Part shown: positions 37,795 through 49,426 of the stretch, in pieces | Layout: each line of letters opens with the position of its first letter | Position numbering within the stretch: the stretch's first letter is position 1 | Assembly: GCA_013397695.1 (NCBI GenBank) | Contig: VYZI01000146.1 | Coordinates: 186,001-250,000 of the forward strand | Direction of reading: 5' to 3' | DNA length: 64,000 nt | From: Centropus unirufus | Taxonomy: Eukaryota > Chordata > Aves > Cuculiformes > Centropidae | Notes under the pieces: generated by a model | Told to the model about the DNA's origin: nothing | Databases searched by the model: none | The model's input: only the letters and a program-made list of their open reading frames with translations | Program-made: the position numbers and the translations under genes

Positions 37795-37884
37795 CTGAGG
37801 CCCAACGGGGAATGGAGGATGGGACTGACTGGGTTGGTGTTGGTCTGCTGGGCTCGTGTCAGGCAGCACTGTGTTCCCTCTGGC
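37795..37884 (-). CDS. POU6F2: POU6F2 internal coding exon (ARGN...HPPFPVGPQ exon)
   Basis: A 90-nt exon immediately upstream of the LTAQQL exon in transcription order. The supported frame reads ARGNTVLPDTSPADQ followed by HQPSQSHPPFPVGPQ, 30 codons, and matches the human POU6F2 segment I remember as ARGN...DQHQASQTHPPFPVGPQ, which runs directly into PLLTAQQ. Pro, Ser, Gln and His dominate, so it is probably disordered. The acceptor is TTTCAGAG|GCC and the donor CCTCAG|GTTAG. The tandem AG means the exon could instead begin at 37886. I chose 37884 because the human protein has a Gly codon before ARGN, which is not compatible with a codon ending in AG. Both ends are then phase 0, so skipping the exon would not shift the frame. 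Another frame is open across this exon, but it does not match the family. Confidence 0.9.
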
Positions 37885-39620
37885 CTCTGAAATCCAAAGA
37901 GCAGATTGACTTTAATACCAAGCTTGGGGACTGCCACATTACCTTCTACTCTGATGTCACATAACATCAAGCTGAAAACGATATGTTAAAGTGCCTTATC
38001 AATAACTCAAGCACTCAAATCACTTATCAGCTGCATAAATTATGCTAACATTCATTCAGACCAGCCAACTCACTCAAAGAGCTACAAAAATCTGACAGCA
38101 GTGAAACTGAAGCTATCATCAACCCAGCTAATGTGGGTTGCATTATCCAGCAATTTGCATACAGTGCATGAGCACTCTGCGTGTGTGGGAACTGCATTTT
38201 CTACGCTTGGGTGGGCATCAGCCACTCTAATTTCTGAAAGCAAAAATTATCTGAAAAACAATCAAGTCGCATCTAGTTTGTATCTTCATAAAGTCTTTTC
38301 TTTTGTCGGTTACTGAGGCAGCAAAGGCTGTACTATGCACAGTAAAAAGGCACCACAAAAACTGAAAACAAGTGTGCTTCCAAGTGACAGCTTGTTTTCT
38401 AAATTGCACGTTGGGGGTGAGCAAAATTCTGTGAAACCAAGGATTTCCAGCATTTATTGACATGATCAATATCCAACAATCGAGCTATCTGCTGGGCACT
38501 AATGACTTGCTAAGCACAGAACACTGTGCTGCTGGATTTCGCTGAAGTCTGCAATACAGATTTGAAAAGGTAAAATAAAGAGAAAAACATCCTATCTGTT
38601 GGAAAGAGTACCAAGATGTTTTCAAATCTAGTCCTCCAATTCTCTGAGTGAAGGACTCACATCGATTCACAAAGTTTTTCAGTGCTGATGGCATGATCAG
38701 GCCCACATTTATCTTTGATGCTGAAAGGCTAACAGCAAGTATTAAAGCATCTGCAAGGGTACTATGGTCTCATAAAGAAAACCCTGGCAATGGTGTCAGG
38801 TGTCCTGGTTGGTATGATGGCTCCTGTTCTATTAGTTTTTTTCTGATGAGCAGTTGGAAATCTATTCTAAGTAAACCTTAATGAGATGCTCTTTTCCACT
38901 ATTTGTCCCATGAACGGCAAGTGCAAGGTATTTCAGAACCAATTTATTGGCACACTCTGGCACAGTAAGGAGAAAGGATACAATTCTGTCATACTTATAA
39001 ATTTTAAAGAGGATATTCTCAACTAATTTTAAAAAAAACCAACTTCTGCATAGTCTCCAACAGGACAGACTTATAAATAATAGAAATGTGAAAAAAATAC
39101 TTCAGCACATTTAGATATGAATAAAATTGGCTGTTACATATTATTCAATTCACTTCTATCTCTACAGCAAGGTGTAAATCATAACAGCATTTTAGAATAG
39201 GATTAAAAAATAAATGTGCAGACTATATTATACAGAATTTTGAAAATATGATTAATTTGTAATATTTTTGTGTAGTCTCAAAAAGTCACAAATGGATGTT
39301 GCTTTGGGAATACTTACAAATGGTCTATTGAAATATCTGATTTGAAACTAATAAAGACGTACAGACTTGCTGATATTTTATAAAGTGAATTCTATAAAAT
39401 TACATTTGGCATTTTAATGACTACTGTCCTTTAATAATGAGAATAAGCCAACCTACTATTATCAGTGAGGACTTCAACAATGGCCTACTAATATTCCAGA
39501 AGAGACCCAGTCACTAATTTTTTTTAAATGCAATTTACCCATCTGTGTTACCTGAAAAGAAAGTAATGTAACCAGATGTGTGATTTCTTTCAAATACGTT
39601 ACAGATCAAATGCTGCTGCA
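37885..39620. other. Intronic sequence upstream of the ARGN exon
   Basis: AT-rich. An octamer in reverse orientation (ATTTGCAT) lies at 38153-38160, about 270 bp from the exon. No repeat family recognised, and open frames up to 80 codons are unrecognised. Confidence 0.5.
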
Positions 39621-39633
39621 CCCCCCCCCCCCC
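39621..39633 (+). repeat. Poly(C) run, 13 nt
   Basis: Thirteen C in a row (poly-G on the gene's sense strand). Such runs are error-prone in sequencing, so the length is uncertain. Confidence 0.9.
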
Positions 39634-40368
39634 GCAAGACGAAAGATAAGTTATCTTCAGTATGGGTTCCTCCCATATGAAATGAGGTGCTCTGTTAATA
39701 AACAAAATTTTACCTTTGGTAATTTCCACATATCGTTATGGGCTTTTTTTTTTTAATCTTCTCATCACAGCTGTACATACAAAGTAATATTAGATCAAAG
39801 GCTCTATACTCATGAATACCTCACTCCCTATTAAGATCAAATCTTATAAGTCAATTTTGTTTATGTAATTCCTAGGACTGAGAATTTTGGCGTTGTGTAT
39901 GATTTAATTAATATTAAAAGAAGTTCCTGATCATCTGTCACATCATTAAATTGTCCTATGAAAGCTTTGGGAGAAGAACAAAACTGGAGTAAAATATTCA
40001 CTAGAATTAGATTTTATTGCAATTACTGCAGGTTGAGCTCTCAGAAAATAAATAAGAAGTTCCGAAGGCCTATGCCTGTGATTTAGTATTTTTTTCCATG
40101 GTGCAGCTAGCCTAAGAACCACCGTTTTCTATTATCTGCACCCTAAGGATTTCGCAGTATTTCATCTCACAAGCTGGGTGTAGTGTAAGTGTGTTATACA
40201 GGACCAAAAAGCCAAATTAATTAGCCTCCTTTCCTTTTGCATTGCACTAATTGGAATCACTCATGATTACATTCCTTTCATACAGTCACTCATTGCAGTT
40301 GATATATTTTTTTATTTCAGTGCTCAAATGCTCTGCCTACTGCTTGTAGCTCACTTCCCATAAACACG
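39634..40368. other. Intronic sequence, possible conserved element
   Basis: The stretch 40205-40300 carries AAATTAATTAGCC, TTGCATTGCACTAATTGG and CATGATTACATTCC, a density of homeodomain/POU-type cores often seen in developmental enhancers. This is suggestive only. Confidence 0.35.
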
Positions 40369-40620
40369 ATGCAGGTGTCTCAGCAAAATGGCACGCGCTT
40401 CCACGGCACGAATGTGGTCTTACATGACACCCTATATAAAATTATGCATGCCGTCATCTCGGACCACAATTCTCACATTTCCCCTCATGCCCCTTCTAAT
40501 CTACCTGCTATAACAACCACTCAAGAGCCAAGAATTTTTTCAAAAGCCGCAGGGTTACTGCTGGGCTGTAAATACAGCAAAGCGAGGTTTTTCAGGGTTA
40601 AGTTCTCTTGCATCACATGC
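40369..40620. other. Local CpG-rich patch
   Basis: About nine CpG dinucleotides fall in the first 220 bp (for example CACGCGC, CACGGCACGA, GCCGTC, CTCGG, GCCGC, AGCGAGG), whereas neighbouring kilobases are almost free of CpG. A 95-codon plus-strand frame (40369-40656) covers it, preceded at 40320 by a TTTATTTCAG acceptor-like sequence, but the translation is not recognisable. It is too short for a classical CpG island. It could be an unmethylated regulatory element or a fragment of younger origin. Confidence 0.4.
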
Positions 40621-43600
40621 AGTGACAGCTTTTGTTTCTTGCTGTACGTTCAGTGAGATGCATTGGTCAGAGCTCCCAGGAAGGCTAACCAGAGCACAAA
40701 CCACTGGTAGAAGGTTTCTTTTACTTTTCTCTCTTATAATGTTCACTGGGCACTTTCCTCTGACTTTAGATGATTTGAGGAGCTGGGACAGCTTTGCATC
40801 TCTAGTAGATAATCCTACTAAGTTGGAAAAATACTTTCATTAAGAAAGGAGCAGCGGCATTGTTGTCTCCGCTATTTTATCACCTTTATTTGGGAGTTCA
40901 TTAGTTCCAAGTCCTGGAATGACCTCTGCAGGTAAATTCTCTCTGAATTCTAGTCCCCACTGATAAATATTGTCTGTCAAAATCTAGCCTAGATTTTCCA
41001 TTTGCCCAGATCCAGGGCATTAACTCCTGTTGGGCTATCCTCCAGCACCGCTCAGCCTTCTATCAGTGAGGGGTGGCAAGGAACCAGGAATCATAGCAAT
41101 CTCTATGGAGCTATGGAGCTACCAGCAGCACCTTCTCTGTTCTCAAATGTGCTTTGGAGAAGTCATAGTCCCATTACCTCTCCTTTGCAAAAGGGGCAGG
41201 AAATGGCAGTAAGAGGGTGCCTACTCTGAAAAGAGAAGTGATTCTTAACAGTTTGTGTAGACAGGGAGCTAACACTTCACTTCTAACTGTGTGTTGCCAT
41301 CACAGCCTGAGTCAATGAGTTTGCTCAGCAGCACTGTATGAACAGACAGGAGTGCTACTGCCATGATGGTAGACAAGGCTTTAATATTTAATAAACAGCA
41401 GTCATCATACATGATTCATCATAAATTAATTATAAATTATACAATACATACACTTAAGTCTCATCCTACCAAGGGCCTGAAAGGGTATGACACAATAAAC
41501 TACTGACGTGTACTGTAAACACTGTAAAATAACCCTCTTAAAATAAAATACTATTTTAAATAAAAATAAGTAAAACAAAGGCAATTTTTTCCCCTTATAA
41601 AAAATAAAGAAAAATAAATCTTCCAAGCCAAGTGAAAAAGCTTCTTAAATAATACCAGTTTTAAAAATGAGAAAACCACAAGAGAAAAATCATAAGGAAA
41701 AAAAATCTGCATCCCAAGGCCTCCAAGCTTCGTGCAAAATTACGACACACACATTAGTAATAAATAGACTTTCACCAGTTTGCCTCCTTTTTGTTTCTTA
41801 CACATCTTCAGCAATGTGACATGTAATTCAGTTCTAAATGTCCTTATCGCCCAGCACCCCATGAAGGAGTGAATGCTCTGATCTCTGTTTCACAAATGAG
41901 CAAATAATGGAGAGAAAACTCAGATCCCGATTCTCAAATCAGCACCATTTAGGCACCTAGATTTCCTCAGCTGTAGTTACACTATTCAGGATAACATGGG
42001 TCAACAGATAGAATATTGAGTTGTGACTCCTTGGCTGCTCCAGGGCAACCAGAAGCTCTAGAAAAGTGAATCTGCCAAGTGCTTCCCACCAGCACTGCCT
42101 GATCCAGCAGCCCTTGACTCACATGGGGTCCTGTGTTTTCCAGGAATCTACAGCTGACTGGCAAATGTGACTATACCGAAGAGCATTGAAGGATTTTACA
42201 CAGCGCATTAAACATAAACATTCAGCTCTGTCCAGGACCTCCTGGTTCATCTACAGATGTGGGCTTGTGCCTGCTCGAAAGCACGATGCACAGTGGTGGC
42301 TCCTCTCAATCTCTGCACCAAAGGTCTCTCAAAGGAAATGCTCAAACCACAGCACAGGACTAGCCTCAGCAGATAACCTGGACGTAAACAACTTCCTCAT
42401 GGTCTTCAGAAATGAGTTCAATGTGCCTCACATTTGTATTAGAACCAGGGAGATGCTGGGCCACCTCTCTTTACTACTCAATGCTTTGAAAAACAAACAG
42501 GATCAAATTTAATAATAGATTTTCTGTTATCAAAAGAAAACATTAACTCTTCTGAGATACCCATTTAAGCAAAATTTTTAAATTAATCATTATTCATAAA
42601 AGACTACAGTATTTCAAGCAACAGTTCATATTAAAAACCTTCAATACCGTTCCATAATCTGACATTAAATTACTTGTATTTATCTTTCAGTAACTTCAAC
42701 AATAAGAAACCAAGAGCTGACTTTTTTTTTCTTACATTTTGAGACAACGCACATTAAAGATAAAGCTTTAAGAATGAAATCAGTAAAGTGAAAATACTGT
42801 CTGTAAGAAAAAATAGTCTTGCATTTTTAAAACTAATAAACTCACAGAATAAGCATGCATTTACATCATAAGCCATTTTATCAAGAGAAAAAAAGATAAC
42901 TTTTCTAAAGAAATTAAATAGATTGACTGATAATATTCAGATTTTTGAGTATGGTGTGTGGAAGTCCATCATCTCTGATTAAAGTAACTCAGCTCTTCCT
43001 TAAATGAGCCCTTAATTGTCAGCAATTATGCCAGGAGCAATCTTGCTGAACAAAACTTAATAGCTGAAAGAAAGAGATGCAGCTGATAATGAAGAAATTG
43101 TAACATTCCCTCCAAACAATTCTCATTCTGCCATGAATTGTGGCTCTTGATTTCACTATTTTATTTTTATTTCTGCCTCAGAGTTTGGACACATAGGTAG
43201 GAAGCCTTTCCAAATCACCTCATCATAAAACCTTACCAATCAGATTTCTACAGTGAATATCACAAACATATCTAAATTTTACAACACTTGCAGAAGAGAA
43301 AATTGAGATTTTATGCTGAATCTGTTTTACATCAGTATTGTCCTACGGTTATCAGAGGAGATAGTTGTGTTACTCAGGAAAGAAATTCAAGCTCAGAAAT
43401 AAAATGATAATAATGAATCACCTACTGAAATGCGTGAATTTAAGCTTGGATGACTTATATTTAAGTGGCCAGATAGTTGCCTTCTTCCAGTACATGACCA
43501 ATATGTGGCATACAATATATTCACATGGATTTTACCAAATTTCTCTTAAGTATCAGGTTATTCCACAGATCATTAAGCATTTCACCTTTTCCTACTGACC

Positions 43601-46550
43601 TCTAATTCAGGTTATAACCATTTAGGCAATGATTTCAGACTCACAAACAAACCAAAACAAGTAGAAAGCTGGGTGTATGAAGAATTAGCACCAGCACCTG
43701 TTAACTCTGAAACCTAACAATGTTGAAATGTCAATATCATTATTTTACTGTTCAATCATTTCAGCACAACATACAAGTGCTTTTCTCGTCTTCTACAATA
43801 TCAGGTGGTCTCAACTTGCATAACTCACTCATAATTATCCCCTATCTATGAATAAAAAACCTTTGAGTTTACATTTGAAAAAGTTTGTGGTGTGATAAGG
43901 AAATGCCATATTTTGATCTATCATATTGACATATACATCAATGCAATATCCTTTACAGAAAAGCTAAAAATCCTGCATACAAAATGAATTGGACAGGAGA
44001 CTGAATAGAGCAGATTTGTTGTACCAGCTGTGTCATTCAGTACCTTGGTAAGTAAAACACCACAGTTTTATACTTATCTGAAACTGCCACAAAGTTAGTA
44101 CTGCAAAGCTACCAAAATCACCGCAGCGCTCAAAATCCTTCTGCCAGCAGAGCACAAAATCTTTCCTTTGCTTCATCTCTGGGGATATTTTCTGCTAAAG
44201 GATCTTCTCTTGCAAGACACCTAAGGTAGATGAAATCACTGTGCTCATTACCCATATGCACAGAGCTTGACTTGTATTTACGCACTTGCATCTTTTGGGA
44301 TCAAGACTAATAACACTAAAAGTCCACAACTGTTTATAATGAAAATCACGATATTGAAGCACTTGATGTTGTGGAGAACTTCTCCCGGGTACCCACCAAC
44401 TATATTTACCACCAAACAAAAAAAAAAAAATCAACCATGTCAAGGCACAAAAACCACAGATAAGGCAAAAACCTAGCTTTCCCAACTGTCTGAAATTGTC
44501 TGTCTCATCTTTATTTTTGCTCGTTTCTCATTGTCTTATCTTTCTTTATCTTTTCTGATTTCTCTTTTTCCCAAGTGAATTTTTTTCTTATCGGTGCCTA
44601 TATGAATATTCTTCCACTTCAGATACTTCATGAGAGAAAAGGAGCATCGCTACTACTGCAGAAAAGGTGAAGCAATATAATTGCAAAAGTATGTTCTTTA
44701 TTCAAAATAGACTCATTCTACTTTTCTTCACCCCCTGAGTACATTGTATAAAAATCCCTTGTTAATAGTATATGCATTTTTTATGAACTGGACCCTCTAT
44801 ATTGAGAGTTCTATATTCTTCAATACTGTATGCATTAGCACAAATACAATCACATTAAGGTCACAAAGACCCTATCAGTTTTCCCTGAATCCATACATTT
44901 CATACTCTCTGTTTGCTGTTAGTGCTGGTGAATGCAATGATGATAAAGGTTACTTACCAGAAGATGGACAGTTGAATGCATTATTATTTCATGTTGGGCA
45001 GCTGATCCCTAGCTAAGAAGGGCAGGAGACTTCTCTAAATTAAACTTTCCTTTCTTTCCATCCCTGAAAGCTTACTAAATGCCAAAGACTGAGCACATTA
45101 AAGAACATCTATTTCTGAACAATGGCTACACTTTACCATCTTTATAGCTAACTAACATTTTTTTATGACTTTTACAGCATTTATCCATGCATGCATTTTT
45201 CTTACTAACAGGGCAGAGTGCAAGCTTACTACCAAAAGCTCAGTTTCCTGACATTCATCATCCTGATCTGATTCCTGTACCCTCCACAATGTAAGGTAGA
45301 ATATGATATCTTACAATTATATATATTGCTGTTTGCCTGGGCAACCTGGCACGATTTACATATTTGGGGCATGGTTGCTGGCTTTAAAAGCTGCTGAAAG
45401 CCAGGCAATACCTGCGGACAGCTTCTGGTGCACAGTAGTTCATGCTTCAGTGTGGAAGAAAACAGTAGCATATCTGACACCTTTTGCTTTTTATAAGTTA
45501 CGTAGAAAGACTTGTTTGCAAAGGACAGGACACTGATAGGACTCTGAGGACAGAGATTTAACGGTTTTGCTACCTACCAGGGACTGGAAAGGAAAAACTG
45601 CAAGGTAGGGAGGGGATGAACCTAGTATCTTGCCAGTCCTATGAGAGTCTGTTTGGAAATTCACATCATTTGGTTCAATGAGTGGAGAATATTCAGTTAA
45701 GGAACAAAGTGTTTGATTAAACCTAGTAAAAGCACTTGGCACTTCAGCAGAGCCAGTGTTCAGTAAGATGTACCCCACAATATATGTAAACTCCTACTGG
45801 AGCATCCTGACCAGAAAGCATGGTCAGGCAACAGTGGTTTATCACTCTCACTACCAAGCTCACTGTCTCGTTTCATCCCTGTGGTGTCTTTAACAATTTC
45901 ACACTCTCAGCTGTGGTCTTTACAAAACCCTGTGGGGCAGCTCCATCAAGTGTCTCATTACAGGTTGTTCATCTGTTCAGACTTTATTGAGACTCTTGAA
46001 AGAGCTGTCCCACAGAGTGGCGTACTGCAGGAGTCCAGTCAAGATCCAGGAGAAAACCTTAACAGTAGCAGCAACTCTGTATGCAGGAGACCATGCTACT
46101 AGACCAGACTAAATCACAAAACTGCTAAGTCTACATAATAAGCCTGTTTAGTGGCACGGGCACCTTCAGAAATGTGTAGGTACAAAATTTCAACAGCCCT
46201 TCAGAAACAGCGTGTGCTATTTGACATGTGCACCAAGTTCCCATGATGTGGCTGAGCGGGGTGAGCCATTATTTCAAATGAAAGTGTTGGCTGGGAGCTG
46301 CAGAAACTCATGGTATGCATCCCTCCAGATCTTGTAAATCCTAAAATGAATCAACTTCTGTCTCTGTATTATTGTCTGAAATCAATTGTAGTGACTAGTT
46401 ACAAGGAGCTTTTGCCAGAAGTTCTCAAACACTTTATATTTATCTGTTTTTCACCAAGTATTCAGTCTGCTGGCCAGGTCTTGCAAGGTACGTCAAGTCT
46501 GACCATTACTAAGCCAAATATGAAACACACAGGTAGGGCTTTTGGTTCCC
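40621..46550. other. Intronic sequence, no gene seen
   Basis: No convincing exon. The longest frames (108 codons at 42186-42512 plus; 96 codons at 44195-44485 minus) have no recognisable motifs. A pyrimidine-rich stretch at 44490-44590 is simple-sequence-like. Confidence 0.5.
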
Positions 46551-46569
46551 ACACACATACATACATACT
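46551..46569 (+). repeat. Short (CA)/(CATA) microsatellite
   Basis: ACACACATAC followed by further ATAC units. Short and of little note. Confidence 0.7.
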
Positions 46570-48262
46570 TCCATTCCCTCCCTTCTCCCTACACCAAAAG
46601 CTAAAAATTCAAAAGACCTGAAGAACTGGTAGTTGGCATTATCATCCAGTCTTCCTCCTGAATTTAAGCAGCTATTTATGGAATAATGATAGTGAAATAC
46701 TGTCCAGCAACCACTAAGATTTCTTTCCAACACTAAATATGTCCCAAAACAGATCCGTGGAGAAGCATAGAACCAAGTGTGTTACAAACATTTGGACACT
46801 GTTGTTGTAATATGTTGATCTTGCCCTTATGCCAAACTCCCACTGGATTTCACTTTCATTGGCTTAGTTCTCTAGGAAGGGTTTAAGAACACAGTGCAGG
46901 TTAAAAAAGTATACAAAAAAAGGTAACAGACATATATCCCAGGGCAGTCATATTACATGAAGGACATCCTGGTTACTAATGCCTTGCCGTGGCAAGATGT
47001 CTGTAACAACGTGCTGTCCAGTAAGGCAAAAAAGTAAAAAGAGGCTACATGAAGTAGCTTTGTCAAAATACCAAGTTGCAGGCAACTTGCTTCAAAGACT
47101 GAGAGGGGACGCTGCTGTACATCCTAACAGGATTAAATTATATGGAATATAGAGGCTGTTGGTAATTCATGGAATGCTTGGGTTCACATATATATGTATG
47201 CCTCTCTATATATAGATATGTATTTTAAAACAAATTAGTTTCCTGCATCCCTTTCATTTTTGTATTATTGCGCTGTTTATTTTTTCAGCATTACAGTAAT
47301 TGAAAAATATCTACTGGTAAAAGATGCTATTAATTTAAGTGCATTCATAGTATGTTATGTCACTAATAGACTTAGGTAACATTATTCCTTTATCCTTTTT
47401 ACAAAGCATTATTTTATTGTCCTCTCATTTCTAAGATTTTACATCCACTTAAAGTCAAGTAGAGTGAAGGCTTTGCAGAATTCTATTATGTTATTGTTCT
47501 GTCATTATTCTAACTCCATTACACAACAACACTAAACCAGCATCAGCTTGCATTTGTCATATTATTTACTTTGTGGATTATGTCAGATCTCAGACTATGT
47601 GTACGCGGGAGTTCATGTGTGTCTACTAAACATAATTTGGAGTTGGGCTTAAAGTAGTCAGTGATTCTTTCTAAAAATGCTTTTAAAAAAACTTTTTTTA
47701 AAACTATTCTATATTTCTGTAAGAGCTGTATCATCTGATTTTGCCACATGCAACCCTTTAGAAGAATCTAGCTATGCTTACAAAAAATGAGACCATATCT
47801 AGAGGTACCTACAGGCAAATGGATTTCTGTCCATACTTTTGCCCATGCTCCCAGCTGAGCAGACATAAGTCAGTCCTGATGTGGAAGCCATACAGCTGTG
47901 CTCATGTCGTACTCTACATGCAGAAACTATGTGCCTCTTTAACACAGCCGTGTTACTTCTAGGCAGAAGCTGTCTTGTGTCTGGCCACAGTAGAGTACAG
48001 ATGACCTGGAGAAAAGAGGACCCTGGGCCTGTCTTTCCTACAAGTCACATCCTTTGGAAGTCAACAAATGATTCAGGACACCTGATGTACTTCATGGAAG
48101 TGGATTGTCAGTGCCTACTTAATATCTTCTTTTAGTGCTCCTGGATTTGAGGATCCGAAAAAGACAGCCAGGCTTGTTTTGAAATAGCCAGCACTTCCAC
48201 CATCTGTTCCTTGAGTGTCATAAAGTAAAGAAAGATTAGGTGCTAACCAGGCAAAAGGAAGA
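46570..48262. other. Intronic sequence, no gene seen
   Basis: A TA-rich palindromic patch lies at 47188-47222. No gene or named repeat before the retroviral complex begins. Confidence 0.5.
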
Positions 48263-48330
48263 TGTGCTGGGTTTGGCTGGGACAGAGTACATTTTTAACA
48301 CCATCTACTGTCCTGTGTAGCCACCATAAT
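48263..48330 (+). mobile_element. Truncated LTR head of an endogenous retrovirus
   Basis: Begins TGTGCTGGGTTTGGCTGGGA followed by CAGAGTACATTTTTAACA. The start of the minus-strand LTR ending at 49977 reads TGTGCTGGCTTTGGCTGGGC then TAGAGTTAATTTTCC, so both are first segments of the same or a sister LTR family, in opposite orientations 1.7 kb apart. Similarity fades after about 40-60 bp, so the rest of this LTR appears deleted or replaced. The family is common in bird genomes (memory). Confidence 0.75.
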
Positions 48331-48362
48331 AGGAGTCCCATGCTACTGCCTGAAACACTATG

Positions 48363-48449
48363 CTGGGCCTTGAAAAGCAATATGCCCTGTTCACTGATGG
48401 GTCCTGTTGTATTGTGTGAAACCATGGGAGGTGGAATGCTGCTGTATGG
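48363..48449 (+). pseudogene. Endogenous retrovirus pol fragment (RNase H start)
   Basis: The frame from 48363 reads LGLEKQYALFTDGSCCIV, an in-frame TGA at 48417-48419, then NHGRWNAAVW. ALFTDGS is the first catalytic block of retroviral RNase H, with the first catalytic Asp at 48396-48398; the downstream W.AAVW block occupies the expected place for avian ERV pol. Only about 29 codons are recognisable. Protease, the polymerase core and integrase are not seen nearby. An in-frame stop and lack of flanking pol make it a non-functional scrap. It lies on the opposite strand to the nearby nearly complete LTR, so it is either from a different insertion or from an inverted part of the same one. Confidence 0.75.
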
Positions 48450-48657
48450 ACTACCTCCTGTTTAGTGTGTTCAAAGGCTTGTCCTCAGTTGGTGCAGGTG
48501 GTTCCTACTATTGTAATTCCTATAATATGCAACTCAAATCATGCTTTACAACAATTTAAAGGTATTTCCATTGCAATCTCTACCCTTGGTCATTTTAGAG
48601 CAGACCATAAGGTTTAATATTGCAGTGAACTCCTCCCCTTGCCCCTGCTCTGGCTTG
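48450..48657. other. Unassigned spacer within the retroviral complex
   Basis: Between the RNase H scrap and the tandem array. It may be diverged pol or noncoding retroviral sequence, but I cannot place it. GC content rises toward the array. Confidence 0.4.
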
Positions 48658-49095
48658 GACTTATCCAGACTGCAGTGTCTTAGGGATGTCCCTGCAACAA
48701 GTGGAGCCTTATCTATAAGTCACAGCGTCTCCAGGGGTATACCTGGTGTGGTATAAACTTATCCACAGCCACAGCTGCTTTGAGGTGCACCTGTTTCAGC
48801 ATGGCCTTCTCCATGGCCCCAGTGCCCTCAGAGACATACCTGCTCCAGCATGGCCTTACTCATGGCTGCTGCCCATCCAGGGGTGTATCTGCTCTGTCAT
48901 GGGCTTATCCATGGCAACACACTTCGAGGTGCTCCAGCATCACCTCGTGCACAGACACAGATGCTTCAAGTGTGGACTTATACTTGGACCACAATCCCTC
49001 CGGAGGTATAAAGAGGCATAACCATGGCTACAGACACTTCTAGATGTACTTGTTCTGGCATAGCCACAAATGCTTCAAGGTGTCCACCTCATGTG
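48658..49095. repeat. Degenerate 49-bp tandem array in the retroviral complex
   Basis: Eight to nine diverged units of about 48-50 bp. Units begin (G/A)(A/C)CTTAT(C)CA or GCCTT(C/A)(T)CCATG and carry AGGTGCACCTG or GGTGTATCTGCTC near the middle and CAGCATG or TGTCATG at the end. Examples begin at 48758 (AACTTATCCACAGCC), 48806 (GCCTTCTCCATGGCC), 48855 (GCCTTACTCATGGCT) and 48904 (GGCTTATCCATGGCA). Open frames of 87-91 codons cross it because the units are GC-rich; they are not genes. I recall similar short CATGG/CTGC-rich tandem units in avian LTR elements, so it is probably part of the retrovirus, but I cannot show which part. Confidence 0.75.
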
Positions 49096-49426
49096 CGGAC
49101 TCATCCACAGGTGTAGGCCCTTGATGCAAATTCATACTGGAGCTCCAGCCTGTCTGGTATAGCAGCACAGAAACAGCAATGATATTCTGGTCATCTACCA
49201 GCTCAGGTGCATCGCCACCGTTGTTATCAAAAGGTTTCCAGGCAGTAAGATGATAAGCAGTACACAAAGCAGTGAAAACTAAAAACAGCCTCTAATGAGC
49301 AGCAGATTCTAATATATAGTGAGGCAAGCAAGTCCCAAGGCTTGCCCATTAATATCTAAACAGAAATAATAGCTATAAATTCAATCTAAGACATTCCAAT
49401 CAAATCCATAGTTATCTCAAACCCTT
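49096..49426 (-). mobile_element. Probable retroviral leader / start of internal region
   Basis: Read on the minus strand, this lies directly downstream of the primer-binding site of the LTR at 49454-49977. It continues GAAGGGTTTGAGATAAC as in related avian elements I remember. A 75-codon minus-strand frame (49040-49267) crosses the join into the tandem array and does not resemble Gag. No intact gag, pol or env follows in this orientation. Confidence 0.5.

Noticed and set aside
37770..37970. 66-codon minus-strand frame across the ARGN exon
   Set aside because: It is a different frame from the one matching POU6F2 and runs through both splice sites into intron.
41870..41935. Possible fourth MIR/L2-like fragment (CACAAATGAGCAAATAATGG)
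   Set aside because: Only the 'ACAGATGAG.AAA' part matches; the neighbouring landmarks are missing, so chance similarity cannot be excluded.
42186..42512. 108-codon plus-strand frame
   Set aside because: No recognisable motif and no supporting splice or promoter signal.
48746..49043. Plus-strand frames of 87 and 91 codons, Cys/His/Pro-rich, looking zinc-finger-like
   Set aside because: They come from the 49-bp tandem units read in two frames. The Cys and His spacing follows the DNA period, with no conserved finger linkers.
48658..49095. Possible CRISPR-like array
   Set aside because: The units are contiguous and diverged with no unique spacers, and the context is a vertebrate intron.
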